The notes under the pieces are model-generated. The model was given only the letters and a program-made list of their open reading frames with translations, was not told the DNA's origin and searched no databases. A stretch of DNA of 64,000 nt from Streptococcus sp. 596553. Its GTDB lineage: Bacteria; Bacillota; Bacilli; Lactobacillales; Streptococcaceae. Positions 45,310 to 53,768 of this stretch are shown here, one piece after another. The DNA lies in assembly GCF_900411395.1 (NCBI RefSeq), contig NZ_OXCQ01000001.1, forward strand, positions 62,001-126,000. The letters are read 5' to 3'. Position 1 is the stretch's first letter, and each line of letters starts with the position of its first letter. The position numbers and the translations under genes are program-made.

Positions 45310-45690
45310 TTAGTAGATATCGTTCTTAAAATCCTTGATATTTCGTTTGGGAATGGGCTTAGGATTTAGGAGCCAAGTATCCAAATCTCGTTCAGGAGAG
45401 ATGGAGGGTTTGACTTGATGGTCTTTATAAAATGTTTCTAATACTCTTCGAAAATCAAATTCAAACTACGTTAGCTTTGCCTTGCCGTAGATATATGTAA
45501 CTGACTTCGTCAGTCTTATCTACAACCTCAAAGCAGTGCTTTGAGCAACCTGCGGCTAGCTTCCTAGTTTGCTCTTTGATTTTCATTGAGTATAAAATAG
45601 TATTCACGGATAGCTTCTTTCAAACATTTATTTCCTACTTCTAACAAATTTCTAAAAGGTTTAAGAATTTTATAGTCTGTCAAGTTTTTT
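45310..45690 (-). pseudogene. C-terminal gene fragment split by a BOX element
   Basis: On the minus strand a frame from about 45690 reads LTDYKILKPFRNLLEVGN and on to AIREYYF, then meets the BOX element. After it the frame resumes with ETFYKDHQVKPSISPERD, then DTWLLNPKPIPKR, and stops at 45310. Removing 45441-45592 joins the two halves in frame. There is no start codon: the 5' end is lost at the rpsP promoter. I do not recognise the family. Intact copies in related strains would identify it. Confidence 0.65.
45441..45593 (+). repeat. BOX element with one boxB, inside a pseudogene
   Basis: The plus-strand order is boxA (atactcttcgaaaatc), boxB (actgacttcgtcagtc) and boxC (ctttgattttcattgagtat). 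It is the only BOX in this window in this orientation. It interrupts the fragment at 45310-45690 with a likely TA duplication at the ends. Confidence 0.92.
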
Positions 45691-45692
45691 TC

Positions 45693-45749
45693 TTGACACC
45701 TGCCAGAAATCTGCTATAATAGAACATGTGCTAAATAGCTCAGCTATTT
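45693..45749 (+). promoter_or_regulatory. rpsP-khpA promoter and leader hairpin
   Basis: TTGACA (45693-45698), 16 bp, extended -10 TGcTATAAT (TATAAT at 45715-45720). The leader starts with a hairpin (AAATAG / CTATTT, 45733-45749) that could take part in ribosomal-protein feedback; this is inference. Confidence 0.8.
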
Positions 45750-45784
45750 CACCGAAATAAAAAATAAGAAAAGAGACTTTAAAA

Positions 45785-46057
45785 ATGGCAGTTAAAATCC
45801 GTTTGACTCGTATGGGTTCTAAGAAAAAACCTTTCTACCGTATCAACGTAGCAGATTCACGTTCACCACGTGACGGACGTTTCATCGAAACAGTTGGAAC
45901 TTACAACCCACTTGTTGCTGAAAACCAAGTAACTTTGAAAGAAGACCGCGTTCTTGCATGGTTGGCTGATGGAGCTCAACCTTCAGATACAGTTCGCAAC
46001 ATCCTTTCAAAAGAAGGTGTATTGAAGAAATTCCACGATTCTAAATTCTCAAAATAA
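45785..46057 (+). CDS. rpsP: 30S ribosomal protein S16
   Basis: A 90-residue protein with the S16 opening [33 protein letters not shown] and the closing LKKFHDSKF. It binds 16S rRNA early in 30S assembly. It has strong codon bias. khpA follows 19 bp later. Confidence 0.98.
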   Translation: MAVKIRLTRMGSKKKPFYRINVADSRSPRDGRFIETVGTYNPLVAENQVTLKEDRVLAWLADGAQPSDTVRNILSKEGVLKKFHDSKFSK

Positions 46058-46076
46058 GTTTAAAGTAGGTTGACAG

Positions 46077-46316
46077 ATGGATACGATTGAAAATCTTATT
46101 ATTGCGATTGTGAAACCCTTGATTTCACAACCAGATGCCTTAACTATCAAGATAGAAGATACACCAGAATTTTTGGAATATCATTTGGATCTTGATCAAA
46201 GTGATGTGGGTCGTGTAATCGGTCGTAAGGGTCGCACTATTTCTGCGATAAGAACGATTGTCTACTCTGTCCCAACTGAAGACAAAAAAGTAAGAATCGT
46301 TATTGACGAAAAATAA
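46077..46316 (+). CDS. khpA: KH-domain RNA-binding protein KhpA
   Basis: A 79-residue protein made of one KH domain with the binding loop [16 protein letters not shown]. In pneumococcus KhpA pairs with KhpB (EloR/Jag) and affects cell elongation and division. It is co-transcribed with rpsP. A hairpin with seven T residues follows. Confidence 0.95.
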   Translation: MDTIENLIIAIVKPLISQPDALTIKIEDTPEFLEYHLDLDQSDVGRVIGRKGRTISAIRTIVYSVPTEDKKVRIVIDEK

Positions 46317-46317
46317 G

Positions 46318-46347
46318 AAGGGCGGGACGAATGTCTCGCTTTTTTTG
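46318..46347 (+). terminator. rpsP-khpA terminator
   Basis: GCGGGAC and GTCTCGC with a GAAT loop, then TTTTTTT. Confidence 0.88.
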
Positions 46348-46360
46348 CAAGGAGCAGGAT

Positions 46361-46687
46361 ATGAAAGATTTAACGTTTAGACAATTACAAGACTACCTAC
46401 TGGAACATTACCAGCAGTCTCGGACTGAGGAAGGTCTCTTTATGAAGTTAGTGGAGGAAGTCGGAGAAGTAGCTGAGGTTTTGAATGGTCGTTCTGGTAG
46501 AAAAGAAGGAGTTCAAGATTCGAACGAGGAACTAGCAAAAGAACTGGCTGATATTATTCACTACACTGTCGCAATTGCGGCCATCAACGACATAGATCTA
46601 ACCAAGACTATTTTTGAAAAAGACAAAAAGGCGTCTATCAAATATCAGCATGAACGTGATTTGGAAGGATTTTTGAATGGAAAGTAG
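46361..46687 (+). CDS. MazG-like nucleotide pyrophosphohydrolase
   Basis: A 108-residue all-alpha protein of the MazG/NTP-PPase group. It has the metal-binding EExxE pattern in LFMKLVEEVGEVAEVLNG, a second acidic site in ELAKELADIIHYTVAIA, and the charged end KYQHERDLE. It would hydrolyse a nucleoside triphosphate to the monophosphate, likely house-cleaning. The ATG at 46361 follows AAGGAG; an upstream in-frame ATG lies inside the khpA terminator and was not used. Confidence 0.82.
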   Translation: MKDLTFRQLQDYLLEHYQQSRTEEGLFMKLVEEVGEVAEVLNGRSGRKEGVQDSNEELAKELADIIHYTVAIAAINDIDLTKTIFEKDKKASIKYQHERDLEGFLNGK

Positions 46688-46790
46688 AGATGTTGTCCCC
46701 TTCCTCCAACTTGAGAAAATCCTTGGAACATGATAAAATAAAGGATAAGGATTTTTAATAATTCATTATATAGAATGAGTGGATTTCTTT

Positions 46791-47579
46791 ATGAAGAGGT
46801 TTGAAGTATCTACAGAGATTGGTAGTCTCTCTGTTACTTATCAAAAGCAAAAGAAAATGCTAGTTTGTTTAAGTGGCGCAGGTTTGCTACCAAGTTATGA
46901 AAATTTTTCACTTATACTTGAAAAACTTCCTCCTACAATTGGTTATTTGACAATTGATTTTCCGAACACAGGTAGGAGTCCGATTCATGACCAAACTGGA
47001 AAAAATCTAGATAATCTTGCAGATGCAGTTTATGAAGTGCTTGAAGAATTGGCGATTTTTGAATATATACTTTGTGTACATAGTTTGAGTGGAATTTTAG
47101 CTTGCAAATTACTCAACAAATCAATTAAGTGTCAGGCTTTACTAGCAATTGAACCGACAACTAAAAAAATCATGTTTGCTGATTTTTCAGAAAATCCTTA
47201 TCCAGAAATGGAAGAGCAGATGAGGCTGATTGACGAGTGTGATCCTGAACTTTATTTTAAGAACTTAACTCAAGCAACATTTAGTCCTGAAACGAATAAA
47301 GAAATCTGGGAAATAATGCAAGAAAAAGGCTTAGAGTTGGAAAAGCAAAATCCAGGATTTCAGATATCTGGAGAGATTATTGAGGAAGATTTTGAGGATG
47401 TATCAATACCAGATTGTATCCCTGTATTTGTTTTTTGTCAGCCTTATAGAGAAAAAGAGTACAGAGAATCAGAATATTGGACTTCCAATACTAAACTCAT
47501 TTTAGGAGGGAATCACCATTATTTACAATGGTCCGAAGCGGAAAAAATTGCGGCTATTATTCGAGAATTGTTAGAATAA
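46791..47579 (+). CDS. alpha/beta hydrolase family protein
   Basis: A 262-residue protein with an alpha/beta hydrolase core. The strand LVCLSGAG gives the oxyanion region, the nucleophile elbow is likely VHSLSG (serine in S-L-S-G), and the catalytic histidine is likely in GGNHHYLQW near the end. The substrate is unknown. The ATG at 46791 was chosen over a GTG 12 bases upstream. The base use is AT-rich compared with the flanking rimM and khpA genes, so it could be a later arrival. Confidence 0.72.
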   Translation: MKRFEVSTEIGSLSVTYQKQKKMLVCLSGAGLLPSYENFSLILEKLPPTIGYLTIDFPNTGRSPIHDQTGKNLDNLADAVYEVLEELAIFEYILCVHSLSGILACKLLNKSIKCQALLAIEPTTKKIMFADFSENPYPEMEEQMRLIDECDPELYFKNLTQATFSPETNKEIWEIMQEKGLELEKQNPGFQISGEIIEEDFEDVSIPDCIPVFVFCQPYREKEYRESEYWTSNTKLILGGNHHYLQWSEAEKIAAIIRELLE

Positions 47580-47609
47580 GATGGAAAGAAGGAGACTACG
47601 GGAGACAAG

Positions 47610-48128
47610 ATGAACTACTTTAATGTTGGGAAAATCGTCAATACGCAGGGGTTGCAGGGTGAGATGCGAGTCTTGTCTGTGACGGATTTTGCAGAAGAAC
47701 GGTTTAAAAAAGGAGCTGAGCTGGCCTTGTTTGATGAAAAAGATCAGTTTATCCAAACAGTGACCATCGCTAGCCACCGTAAACAGAAGAACTTTGACAT
47801 TATTAAATTCAAAGATATGTACCATATCAACGCTATCGAAAAGTATAAGGGATACAGTCTCAAGGTTGCTGAGGAAGATTTGAATGACCTAGACGATGGT
47901 GAATTCTACTATCACGAGATTATCGGTTTGGAAGTCTATGAGGGTGATAACTTGATTGGAACCATCAAGGAAATCCTGCAACCAGGTGCTAACGATGTCT
48001 GGGTGGTCAAGCGAAAAGGCAAACGTGACTTGCTCTTGCCTTATATTCCACCAGTGGTTCTCAATGTTGATATTCCGAATAACCGTGTCGATGTGGAAAT
48101 TTTAGAAGGGTTAGATGATGAAGATTGA
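47610..48128 (+). CDS. rimM: ribosome maturation factor RimM
   Basis: RimM binds S19 and helps mature the 30S head. The 172 residues have the N-terminal RimM domain ([24 protein letters not shown]) and a PRC-barrel ([34 protein letters not shown] and [14 protein letters not shown]). The end overlaps trmD, the usual pairing. Confidence 0.96.
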   Translation: MNYFNVGKIVNTQGLQGEMRVLSVTDFAEERFKKGAELALFDEKDQFIQTVTIASHRKQKNFDIIKFKDMYHINAIEKYKGYSLKVAEEDLNDLDDGEFYYHEIIGLEVYEGDNLIGTIKEILQPGANDVWVVKRKGKRDLLLPYIPPVVLNVDIPNNRVDVEILEGLDDED

Positions 48129-48837
48129 TATTTTAACCCTCTTTCCAGAGATGTTTTCTCCGCTAGAGCACTCAATCGTTGGAAAGGCTCGAGAAAAAGG
48201 GCTTTTGGATATCCAGTATCATAATTTTCGAGAATATGCTGAAAAGGCCCGCCATGTAGATGATGAGCCCTACGGAGGCGGTCAGGGGATGTTGCTCCGA
48301 GCTCAACCCATTTTCGATGCCTTTGATGCTATTGAAAAGAAAAATCCGCGCGTGATTCTCCTCGATCCTGCTGGAAAGCAGTTTGATCAGGCTTATGCTG
48401 AGGATTTGGCCAAAGAAGATGAACTGATCTTTATCTGTGGTCACTACGAGGGGTATGACGAGCGCATTAAGACCTTGGTGACGGATGAGATTTCCCTGGG
48501 GGACTATGTCTTGACTGGTGGAGAGTTGGCAGCTATGACCATGATTGATGCTACGGTACGCCTGATTCCAGAAGTGATTGGCAAGGAGTCTAGCCACCAA
48601 GATGATAGTTTTTCTTCAGGCCTTCTTGAATACCCTCAGTACACACGTCCCTATGATTATCGAGGAATGGTCGTGCCAGATGTATTAATGAGCGGGCACC
48701 ATGAAAAGATTCGTCAGTGGCGATTGTATGAGAGTTTGAAGAAAACCTACGAACGCAGACCGGATTTGCTTGAAGATTATCAACTGACAGTAGAAGAAGA
48801 AAAAATGCTGGCAGAAATCAAAGAAAACAAAGAATAA
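48118..48837 (+). CDS. trmD: tRNA (guanine-N1)-methyltransferase
   Basis: TrmD methylates G37 of tRNAs that read CNN codons, which prevents frameshifts. The 239 residues show the SPOUT knot: [11 protein letters not shown] start, [24 protein letters not shown] and the knot loop [15 protein letters not shown]. The second ATG of ATGATG was chosen, giving the usual length; the first would add one methionine. It overlaps rimM by 11 bases. Confidence 0.97.
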   Translation: MKIDILTLFPEMFSPLEHSIVGKAREKGLLDIQYHNFREYAEKARHVDDEPYGGGQGMLLRAQPIFDAFDAIEKKNPRVILLDPAGKQFDQAYAEDLAKEDELIFICGHYEGYDERIKTLVTDEISLGDYVLTGGELAAMTMIDATVRLIPEVIGKESSHQDDSFSSGLLEYPQYTRPYDYRGMVVPDVLMSGHHEKIRQWRLYESLKKTYERRPDLLEDYQLTVEEEKMLAEIKENKE

Positions 48838-48848
48838 AGGAGAAACCT

Positions 48849-49187
48849 ATGCAAGTAATCAAACGTGATGGAGAAATTGCTGAATTTAATCCAGATAAGA
48901 TTTACCAAGCTATCTTAAAGGCAGCCCAGACTGTCTATGTATTGACAGATGATTTGCGTCAAAATCTTGCACAAGTCACTAAAAAAGTGGTTTTGGATTT
49001 GGAAGAGGCCAAGGTGGAACGTGCTACTATTAGCATGATTCAGTCTATGGTTGAACATCGTTTACTGGGTGCAGGTTACATTACCATTGCAGAACACTAC
49101 ATTTCCTATCGTCTGCAACGTGACTTGGAAAGAAGTGGTTATGGAGATCATATCGCGGTTCATTTACATTTTGAACAAGTTCGCTAA
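48849..49187 (+). CDS. free-standing ATP-cone domain protein
   Basis: A 112-residue protein that is nearly all ATP-cone: VIKRDGEIAEFNPDKIYQAILKAA at the start, then the helices to YISYRLQRDLER. ATP-cones usually sit at the N-terminus of ribonucleotide reductases or in NrdR, where they sense ATP and dATP. Here there is no catalytic domain. It may act as a separate regulatory subunit or be a fragment of an older gene. It follows trmD by 11 bp with AAAGGAG. Confidence 0.8.
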   Translation: MQVIKRDGEIAEFNPDKIYQAILKAAQTVYVLTDDLRQNLAQVTKKVVLDLEEAKVERATISMIQSMVEHRLLGAGYITIAEHYISYRLQRDLERSGYGDHIAVHLHFEQVR

Positions 49188-49188
49188 G

Positions 49189-49228
49189 AAAAAAGAGTGG
49201 GATGAAGTAACTACATCTCACTCTTTCT
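49189..49228. terminator. terminator between the ATP-cone gene and its convergent neighbour
   Basis: AAGAGTGGGATG and CATCTCACTCTT form a 12-bp stem with one wobble and T-rich ends on both strands. Confidence 0.85.
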
Positions 49229-49538
49229 TAAATCTATTTTTTTGAGCTGTTTGGACAGTTGAAGGTACAAATCGCAGGCGTTGAATATCGCTTATGCGGA
49301 TAATACGGCTTACATTTTTGGAAAAATTTTTCACGATAATTTGCTGGCCTTGTTGATCGTATTTGATGATGTCACCTGTAAAACTTGTCTCAGACAAGAT
49401 AAGGTGAACAGCGGTTTGTTTCTGGATAGCCTCTTCAATAGTGGCTGTAAGGGAGTTGGTTTCAGTCTGGTCAGGTTGGTCATGTCCATTTAAAAAGTCA
49501 TGTATTTTATCTAGAACTTGCTGGAATTTATGTCTCAT
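49218..49538 (-). CDS. small protein of unknown function (YolD-like end)
   Basis: A 106-residue soluble protein. The N-terminal half is helical and polar. The second half, HLILSETSFTGDIIKYDQQGQQIIVKN followed by IIRISDIQRLRFVP, resembles the small beta fold of YolD-like proteins, though I am not sure of it. It has a good GGAGG site 5 bases before the ATG. It is divergent from the PC4-like gene. Confidence 0.65.
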   Translation of the reverse strand: MRHKFQQVLDKIHDFLNGHDQPDQTETNSLTATIEEAIQKQTAVHLILSETSFTGDIIKYDQQGQQIIVKNFSKNVSRIIRISDIQRLRFVPSTVQTAQKNRFKKE

Positions 49539-49636
49539 ATTGGCCTCCCTTCTTTTATATCAATATTATATAAAATTTTCCTAAAATCTACAAGATTTTA
49601 CGAATAATCAAATGAAAGCTAAAAAAGGAGAAGAAA

Positions 49637-49852
49637 ATGGCAGAATTTACATTTGAAATCGAAGAGCACTTGTTGACTCTTTCTGAAAACGAAAAAGGTT
49701 GGACTAAGGAAATCAACCGTGTGAGCTTTAATGGTGCCCCTGCAAAGTTTGATATTCGTGCTTGGAGTCCAGATCATACTAAAATGGGCAAGGGGATTAC
49801 TCTCTCCAATGAAGAATTTCAAACCATGGTGGATGCTTTTAAAGGAAACTAA
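49637..49852 (+). CDS. PC4/YdbC-type single-stranded DNA-binding protein
   Basis: A 71-residue protein with the PC4-like beta sheet and helix: TFEIEEHLLTLSENEKGWTKEINRVSFNG, then KFDIRAWSPDHTKMGKGITLSNEEFQTMV. Lactococcal YdbC of this family binds single-stranded DNA or RNA and may act in transcription or repair. It is single-gene, with AAAAGGAG and a strong hairpin after it. Confidence 0.88.
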   Translation: MAEFTFEIEEHLLTLSENEKGWTKEINRVSFNGAPAKFDIRAWSPDHTKMGKGITLSNEEFQTMVDAFKGN

Positions 49853-49869
49853 GTTTTCAAAATGAAAGA

Positions 49870-49908
49870 AAAGGATATTGAGTCATGGCAACTCGATATC
49901 CTTTTTTA
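49870..49908. terminator. terminator between the PC4-like gene and bioY
   Basis: AAAGGATAT and ATATCCTTT with an inner GAGT/ACTC stem, then a T run. It serves the plus-strand gene and probably bioY. Confidence 0.88.
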
Positions 49909-50442
49909 GTTAGCGAAGTAAGCCTGATTTTTAAGGCGTTGAAGTAGTGGACGGCTAATAAAACTAATAGCTAGAAGTTTACCAAGGTCTGGAATGATAA
50001 AGGGAAATACCCCCACAACAAGAGCTTTTTCAAATGCCATTCCAGCTAGAAAATGCAAGCTGAGAATCCCTCCGACAAAGACAAGGGCATCACCCAAGAG
50101 GTTTGCAAGAAAAATATTGACAATCCCACTCTTGCTGTTAGTTAGGGAAGAAGTAAGTCCAGAGTAAACGAGATAAAACCAAAGATAGCCTGCAGTAGGG
50201 CCAACTAAAGCCTGAAATCCAGCTCCACCTCCTGCAAAGACAGGAAGACCGATTGCACCTAGAAGAAGATAGAGTGCAACAGAAAGTACAGCCTCTCTCG
50301 GTCTAAAGACAGTAGCAATCAAGCCGATTGCAAAGTTTTGCAGAGTGAAGGGAACAGGTCCAATTGGAAGACTGATTTGTGCCAAAACAGCAATGAGAGC
50401 AGCCCCAATAGCAGGGATAGCATAAACGTGAGCTTTTTTCAA
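49906..50442 (-). CDS. bioY: biotin transporter BioY (ECF S-component)
   Basis: BioY is the biotin-binding membrane subunit of an energy-coupling-factor transporter. The 178 residues have six helices with VPFTLQNFAIGLIATVFRPREAVLSV and GLPVFAGGGAGFQALVGPTAGYLWFY, the family signature. The start is a TTG with AAGAGG nine bases upstream; no in-frame ATG exists near it. No EcfA or EcfT genes are close by, so it uses a shared ECF module from elsewhere. Confidence 0.95.
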   Translation of the reverse strand: MKKAHVYAIPAIGAALIAVLAQISLPIGPVPFTLQNFAIGLIATVFRPREAVLSVALYLLLGAIGLPVFAGGGAGFQALVGPTAGYLWFYLVYSGLTSSLTNSKSGIVNIFLANLLGDALVFVGGILSLHFLAGMAFEKALVVGVFPFIIPDLGKLLAISFISRPLLQRLKNQAYFAN

Positions 50443-50475
50443 AATAGTTAACCTCTTTTCTGATGTATAGTAACT

Positions 50476-50503
50476 ATTATACTCGTAGGAGAATTATTGT
50501 CAA
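50476..50503 (-). promoter_or_regulatory. bioY promoter
   Basis: Minus strand TTGACA (50498-50503), 16 bp, TATAAT (50476-50481). GGTTGACAAT over the -35 and GGTTAAC near the ribosome site each resemble half of a BirA box, but no full operator is seen. Confidence 0.75.
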
Positions 50504-50643
50504 CCTATTTTTGAAAACAAGGTAACAAAGACTGTAACGGCCGATTTGATTCACAAGAGAAGTTGGATAATTGTTTTTTATCGATTTGTAAATCGCCTTT
50601 ATAGATAATCCCATTTTATCAATAAAAAATATACTATAAATAC

Positions 50644-50672
50644 TTGACAAACTAAAATATTAGTATTAAATT
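50644..50672 (+). promoter_or_regulatory. candidate promoter of the second bacteriocin-type cassette
   Basis: TTGACA (50644-50649), 17 bp, TAAATT (50667-50672). The -35 is ideal and the -10 weak. The stretch before it back to bioY shows nothing more. Confidence 0.5.
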
Positions 50673-50735
50673 AATATTGTAAACACTTACAAATAAATGT
50701 GTTCAATTTTAAAATAGAGAATTATTACTGAGTTT

Positions 50736-51059
50736 TTGTCAAATATTATAATTCAAGGAGAAGTAAAATACCAAAAATTTACTAAGAAGAAGTTCATTTT
50801 GCTGGCTACAAGTTTTTTCAGTTTTGGATTTGCTACTACAGCTAGTGTTGGTAGTGAAACTACAGCAATCCCAGTTCTATATCCGATTATTGATTTATGG
50901 AAGTATGGTGTAAGTGATAGCTATGGTTATTCGAATTACTTTGTTAGTTCTTCAAATAATATTAGTTCAGAGTCATCAGTAACGAATATTTTGGGAACGT
51001 TAAAGTTCACGATAAAAAAGATTATAGATGGACATTTTCAAGCAAAAAATTTGAAATGA
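50736..51059 (+). CDS. lactococcin-972 family bacteriocin precursor (start uncertain)
   Basis: The frame encodes a secretion signal (TKKKFILLATSFFSFGFATTA) and a mature part with LWKYGVSDSYGYSNYF, the W-x-YG and SNY pattern of lactococcin-972 peptides, which attack cell-wall synthesis at the septum through lipid II. It stands directly before a DUF1430-type permease and ATPase. There is no in-frame ATG: the frame opens only at a TTG (50736) with a poor ribosome site. A good AAGGAG (50755-50760) leads to AAGTAAAATACC, with no start codon in this frame. The gene may be weakly translated or damaged. Length up to 107 residues. Confidence 0.7.
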   Translation: MSNIIIQGEVKYQKFTKKKFILLATSFFSFGFATTASVGSETTAIPVLYPIIDLWKYGVSDSYGYSNYFVSSSNNISSESSVTNILGTLKFTIKKIIDGHFQAKNLK

Positions 51060-51165
51060 TGTTCGATTAAATGCACATTGGGATTATTATAGATTTTAAA
51101 CAATAATTTATGAAAACAAGAGACCCAATTATAAAATAGAGTCTTTTGTCATATGGTAATTGCTT

Positions 51166-53148
51166 ATGAAATTAAAATTATGTATCATTGGATTCTTCTT
51201 TTGTTTGATTGCTACAATTGGTCTGGTCACTATTAGTGATACCGAAATCCCCATACCTTTACCAATTGATGGTGCTTTTTCTATCCAAGGAAAAAGTAAT
51301 CTTTCTAATAACGAAATATACGAAATGGTTCGTGACTTATCAAAAACGGAAAAGGTTACCATTTACAAGCCAATCGTTCAGAGTTCGGGTCAGTTGAAGT
51401 ATGTAAACTTTGATGATGTAAATAATGAACAATTAAAGTCAGCACCAATAGTAGGGATGTATTACACACTTGGGAAAATAGATGTAGACAGTTTGAAACC
51501 ACTTACGATGACTGGACTACAAACAGTATATATGGCTTATCCTTGGTATATAGGAGGAATATTACAATTTACTGGAACTTTAAGAATACTGTTAATGGGT
51601 TCAATTTACTTAACTTTATTAGTTGTTTTATTTGTTGTTAGGACGAGGCAGATCAAAGAAGGAGTGATACGACGTTCTTTGGGCTTGCCTGTATACGACC
51701 TTAGAAGAGAGTATGTCATTTCTCTTATTTTTGAACTGATTATGATGGCTTTATTGATGATTTCTTACAGTTCTTTTTTGGGTAATGGTTTCTTCACCTA
51801 TAGTTCTAAGTTATTTTTCTCTCTGCTTTTAACGAATTTTATACTATTTCAAATCATTGATCTTATTACTTTTGTTTTATTTTGGTTGACGATTCAGATT
51901 GAAAAGCCCATTGAAATTATCAAAAACAAGGCGAAAAATAAACTTATTTTTGTCGTATGGCTTGTCATCATTTCGATTATCATTCTTGTCTCAGGAATTT
52001 TTTTACAAGAAACAAATAGTAGTCAATCTAGTATGAACATACAAATACAGAATTTAGTACCATGGGACACAGTAAAAGACTGGAGAAGGATTGAGTTCCT
52101 TGGAATTGAAAGTAACTCTGCTAAAAATGGAGAAGTTAGTGATTCAGATGGTCAGTATCTACAGATAGTTGCTGCCTTAAAAAACTTAGATTTTTTATAT
52201 ATAGAACGATCTTCGGCATATGTTCCAGATTTCATGAAAACTTCGCATGTTATAGAAAATTTTTCTAAACAATTAGAAAATGACGGGATAACGAATTCAG
52301 AAATAAATAAAGAGTTGATTTATATTAATCAAACAGGTGCTAACCTACAAAATAAAGTGAATAGAACAAACTATCATCTTTTAGATAATAAAATAGCAAC
52401 CATCTATATTCCTGAGAAGTGGAAAGAAAACCAGAAATCTATTGAGAATACAGTTGTAGCAGAACAATTTATTGGAACAAACTATACAAAAGAACAGCTT
52501 GCAGTACAAATAATTCCTGATGGGGAAAAAATTTTTTATTTTAATGAAGATGCTGATAATAATCTTAAAATGAAAGATATTTTACCGCTGGCAAATGTAG
52601 CAGATAGCAAAGATAATATAGTTGTTGTGTTAGATACGGACAAAATGATGGAAAATAATAAGTTTTCTTTGGCTAGTAACATACTATATAAATCTCTTTT
52701 TAGTCCTGAAGCGGTAAAAAAAATAAATGAGATGACTGTCCCGTTGAATTTCTCAATGAATCCAGTAGATGTTTACCAAATTGTGAAATTAAAGATTCAA
52801 TCCTTAGAGCACCAAATTTTACTTTCACAAATCTTGCAGAAGATAATTTACAGTATTGTCTTTATACTCATTTATCAATATGTCCAACTTTTTATTACTC
52901 TAAAACAGAATGAATATGTGAAAAAAATCATTTTGGGTCTGTCAAAAACATATATAGCAATTTCAAGTCTCAAATATTTTATGATGACTATTACAATGGT
53001 TATTCTATTTACATTTCTTATGACAGGGCAAATAGAGTTGCTATATATTGGAGTGGCTTCTCTGCTAGTTTTGATGTTGTCAATCATAATGAGTTTTAGG
53101 AAATTATCTGAAAGCTACACTAAAATTTTAAAAGGAGATGAATCATGA
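51166..53148 (+). CDS. bacteriocin-associated integral membrane protein (ABC permease type)
   Basis: A 660-residue protein with the same plan as the one at 8206. It has an N-terminal helix (about 4-22), an outer segment, a helix block (about 120-280), a large soluble loop (about 285-540), then C-terminal helices (about 555-640). This fits the DUF1430 / lactococcin-972 immunity-export family. The ATG at 51166 lacks a clear ribosome site. The last codons contain the AAGGAG for the ATPase, and stop and start overlap (ATGA). It is strongly AT-rich. Confidence 0.82.
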   Translation: MKLKLCIIGFFFCLIATIGLVTISDTEIPIPLPIDGAFSIQGKSNLSNNEIYEMVRDLSKTEKVTIYKPIVQSSGQLKYVNFDDVNNEQLKSAPIVGMYYTLGKIDVDSLKPLTMTGLQTVYMAYPWYIGGILQFTGTLRILLMGSIYLTLLVVLFVVRTRQIKEGVIRRSLGLPVYDLRREYVISLIFELIMMALLMISYSSFLGNGFFTYSSKLFFSLLLTNFILFQIIDLITFVLFWLTIQIEKPIEIIKNKAKNKLIFVVWLVIISIIILVSGIFLQETNSSQSSMNIQIQNLVPWDTVKDWRRIEFLGIESNSAKNGEVSDSDGQYLQIVAALKNLDFLYIERSSAYVPDFMKTSHVIENFSKQLENDGITNSEINKELIYINQTGANLQNKVNRTNYHLLDNKIATIYIPEKWKENQKSIENTVVAEQFIGTNYTKEQLAVQIIPDGEKIFYFNEDADNNLKMKDILPLANVADSKDNIVVVLDTDKMMENNKFSLASNILYKSLFSPEAVKKINEMTVPLNFSMNPVDVYQIVKLKIQSLEHQILLSQILQKIIYSIVFILIYQYVQLFITLKQNEYVKKIILGLSKTYIAISSLKYFMMTITMVILFTFLMTGQIELLYIGVASLLVLMLSIIMSFRKLSESYTKILKGDES

Positions 53149-53768
53149 CAATTGACCTTTTGAACGTTTCAAAGAGTTTCGGCTCAAAGAAGATCTTTAC
53201 AGACTTAAATTTAATATTTGAATCTGGAAAAAGCTATGCATTGATTGGAGGTTCTGGCTCCGGTAAAAGTACCCTTCTTAATATTATAGGAAGATTAGAA
53301 AAAATTGACAGTGGGAATGTTTTAGTTGATAAACAAGATATTTGGAAGATAAAAGAAAGAACTTTTTTTAAAAATACTGTTGGATATGTATTTCAGAATT
53401 ATTCTTTAATAGATAACAAAACAGTATATGATAATCTGAGCCTTATCACTAAAGACAAAAAAACAATAACTGACGTACTTGAAAAAGTAGGACTGTCAAG
53501 TGACTATTTACATCAAAAAATATACGAATTGTCTGGTGGGCAGGCTCAACGTGTAGCTATTGCCAGAATGTTAATGAAACCACGTAAAATTATTTTAGCA
53601 GATGAGCCCACAGGAGCTTTAGATGGTGAGATTGGAAAAGAAATCATTCGTTTGTTATTAAATGAAAAAGATGAAGACAAATATGTTATAATAGCGACGC
53701 ATGATCCAGCTGTCTATAACGAAGTTGATGTGATAATTGACATGAAAGATATAGGGTATAATGTATGA
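53145..53768 (+). CDS. ABC transporter ATP-binding protein, lactococcin-972 group
   Basis: A 207-residue ATPase with Walker A GGSGSGKST, Q-loop FQNYSLI, signature LSGGQAQRV, Walker B IILADEPTGALD and ATHDPA. It is a paralogue of the protein at 10205. It is coupled to the permease before it and to the small anchored protein after it by start-stop overlaps. Confidence 0.9.
   Translation: MTIDLLNVSKSFGSKKIFTDLNLIFESGKSYALIGGSGSGKSTLLNIIGRLEKIDSGNVLVDKQDIWKIKERTFFKNTVGYVFQNYSLIDNKTVYDNLSLITKDKKTITDVLEKVGLSSDYLHQKIYELSGGQAQRVAIARMLMKPRKIILADEPTGALDGEIGKEIIRLLLNEKDEDKYVIIATHDPAVYNEVDVIIDMKDIGYNV

Noticed and set aside
44998..45785. Possible insertion sequence in the gene-poor stretch
   Set aside because: No transposase motif, terminal inverted repeats or target duplications were seen apart from those of the BOX element.
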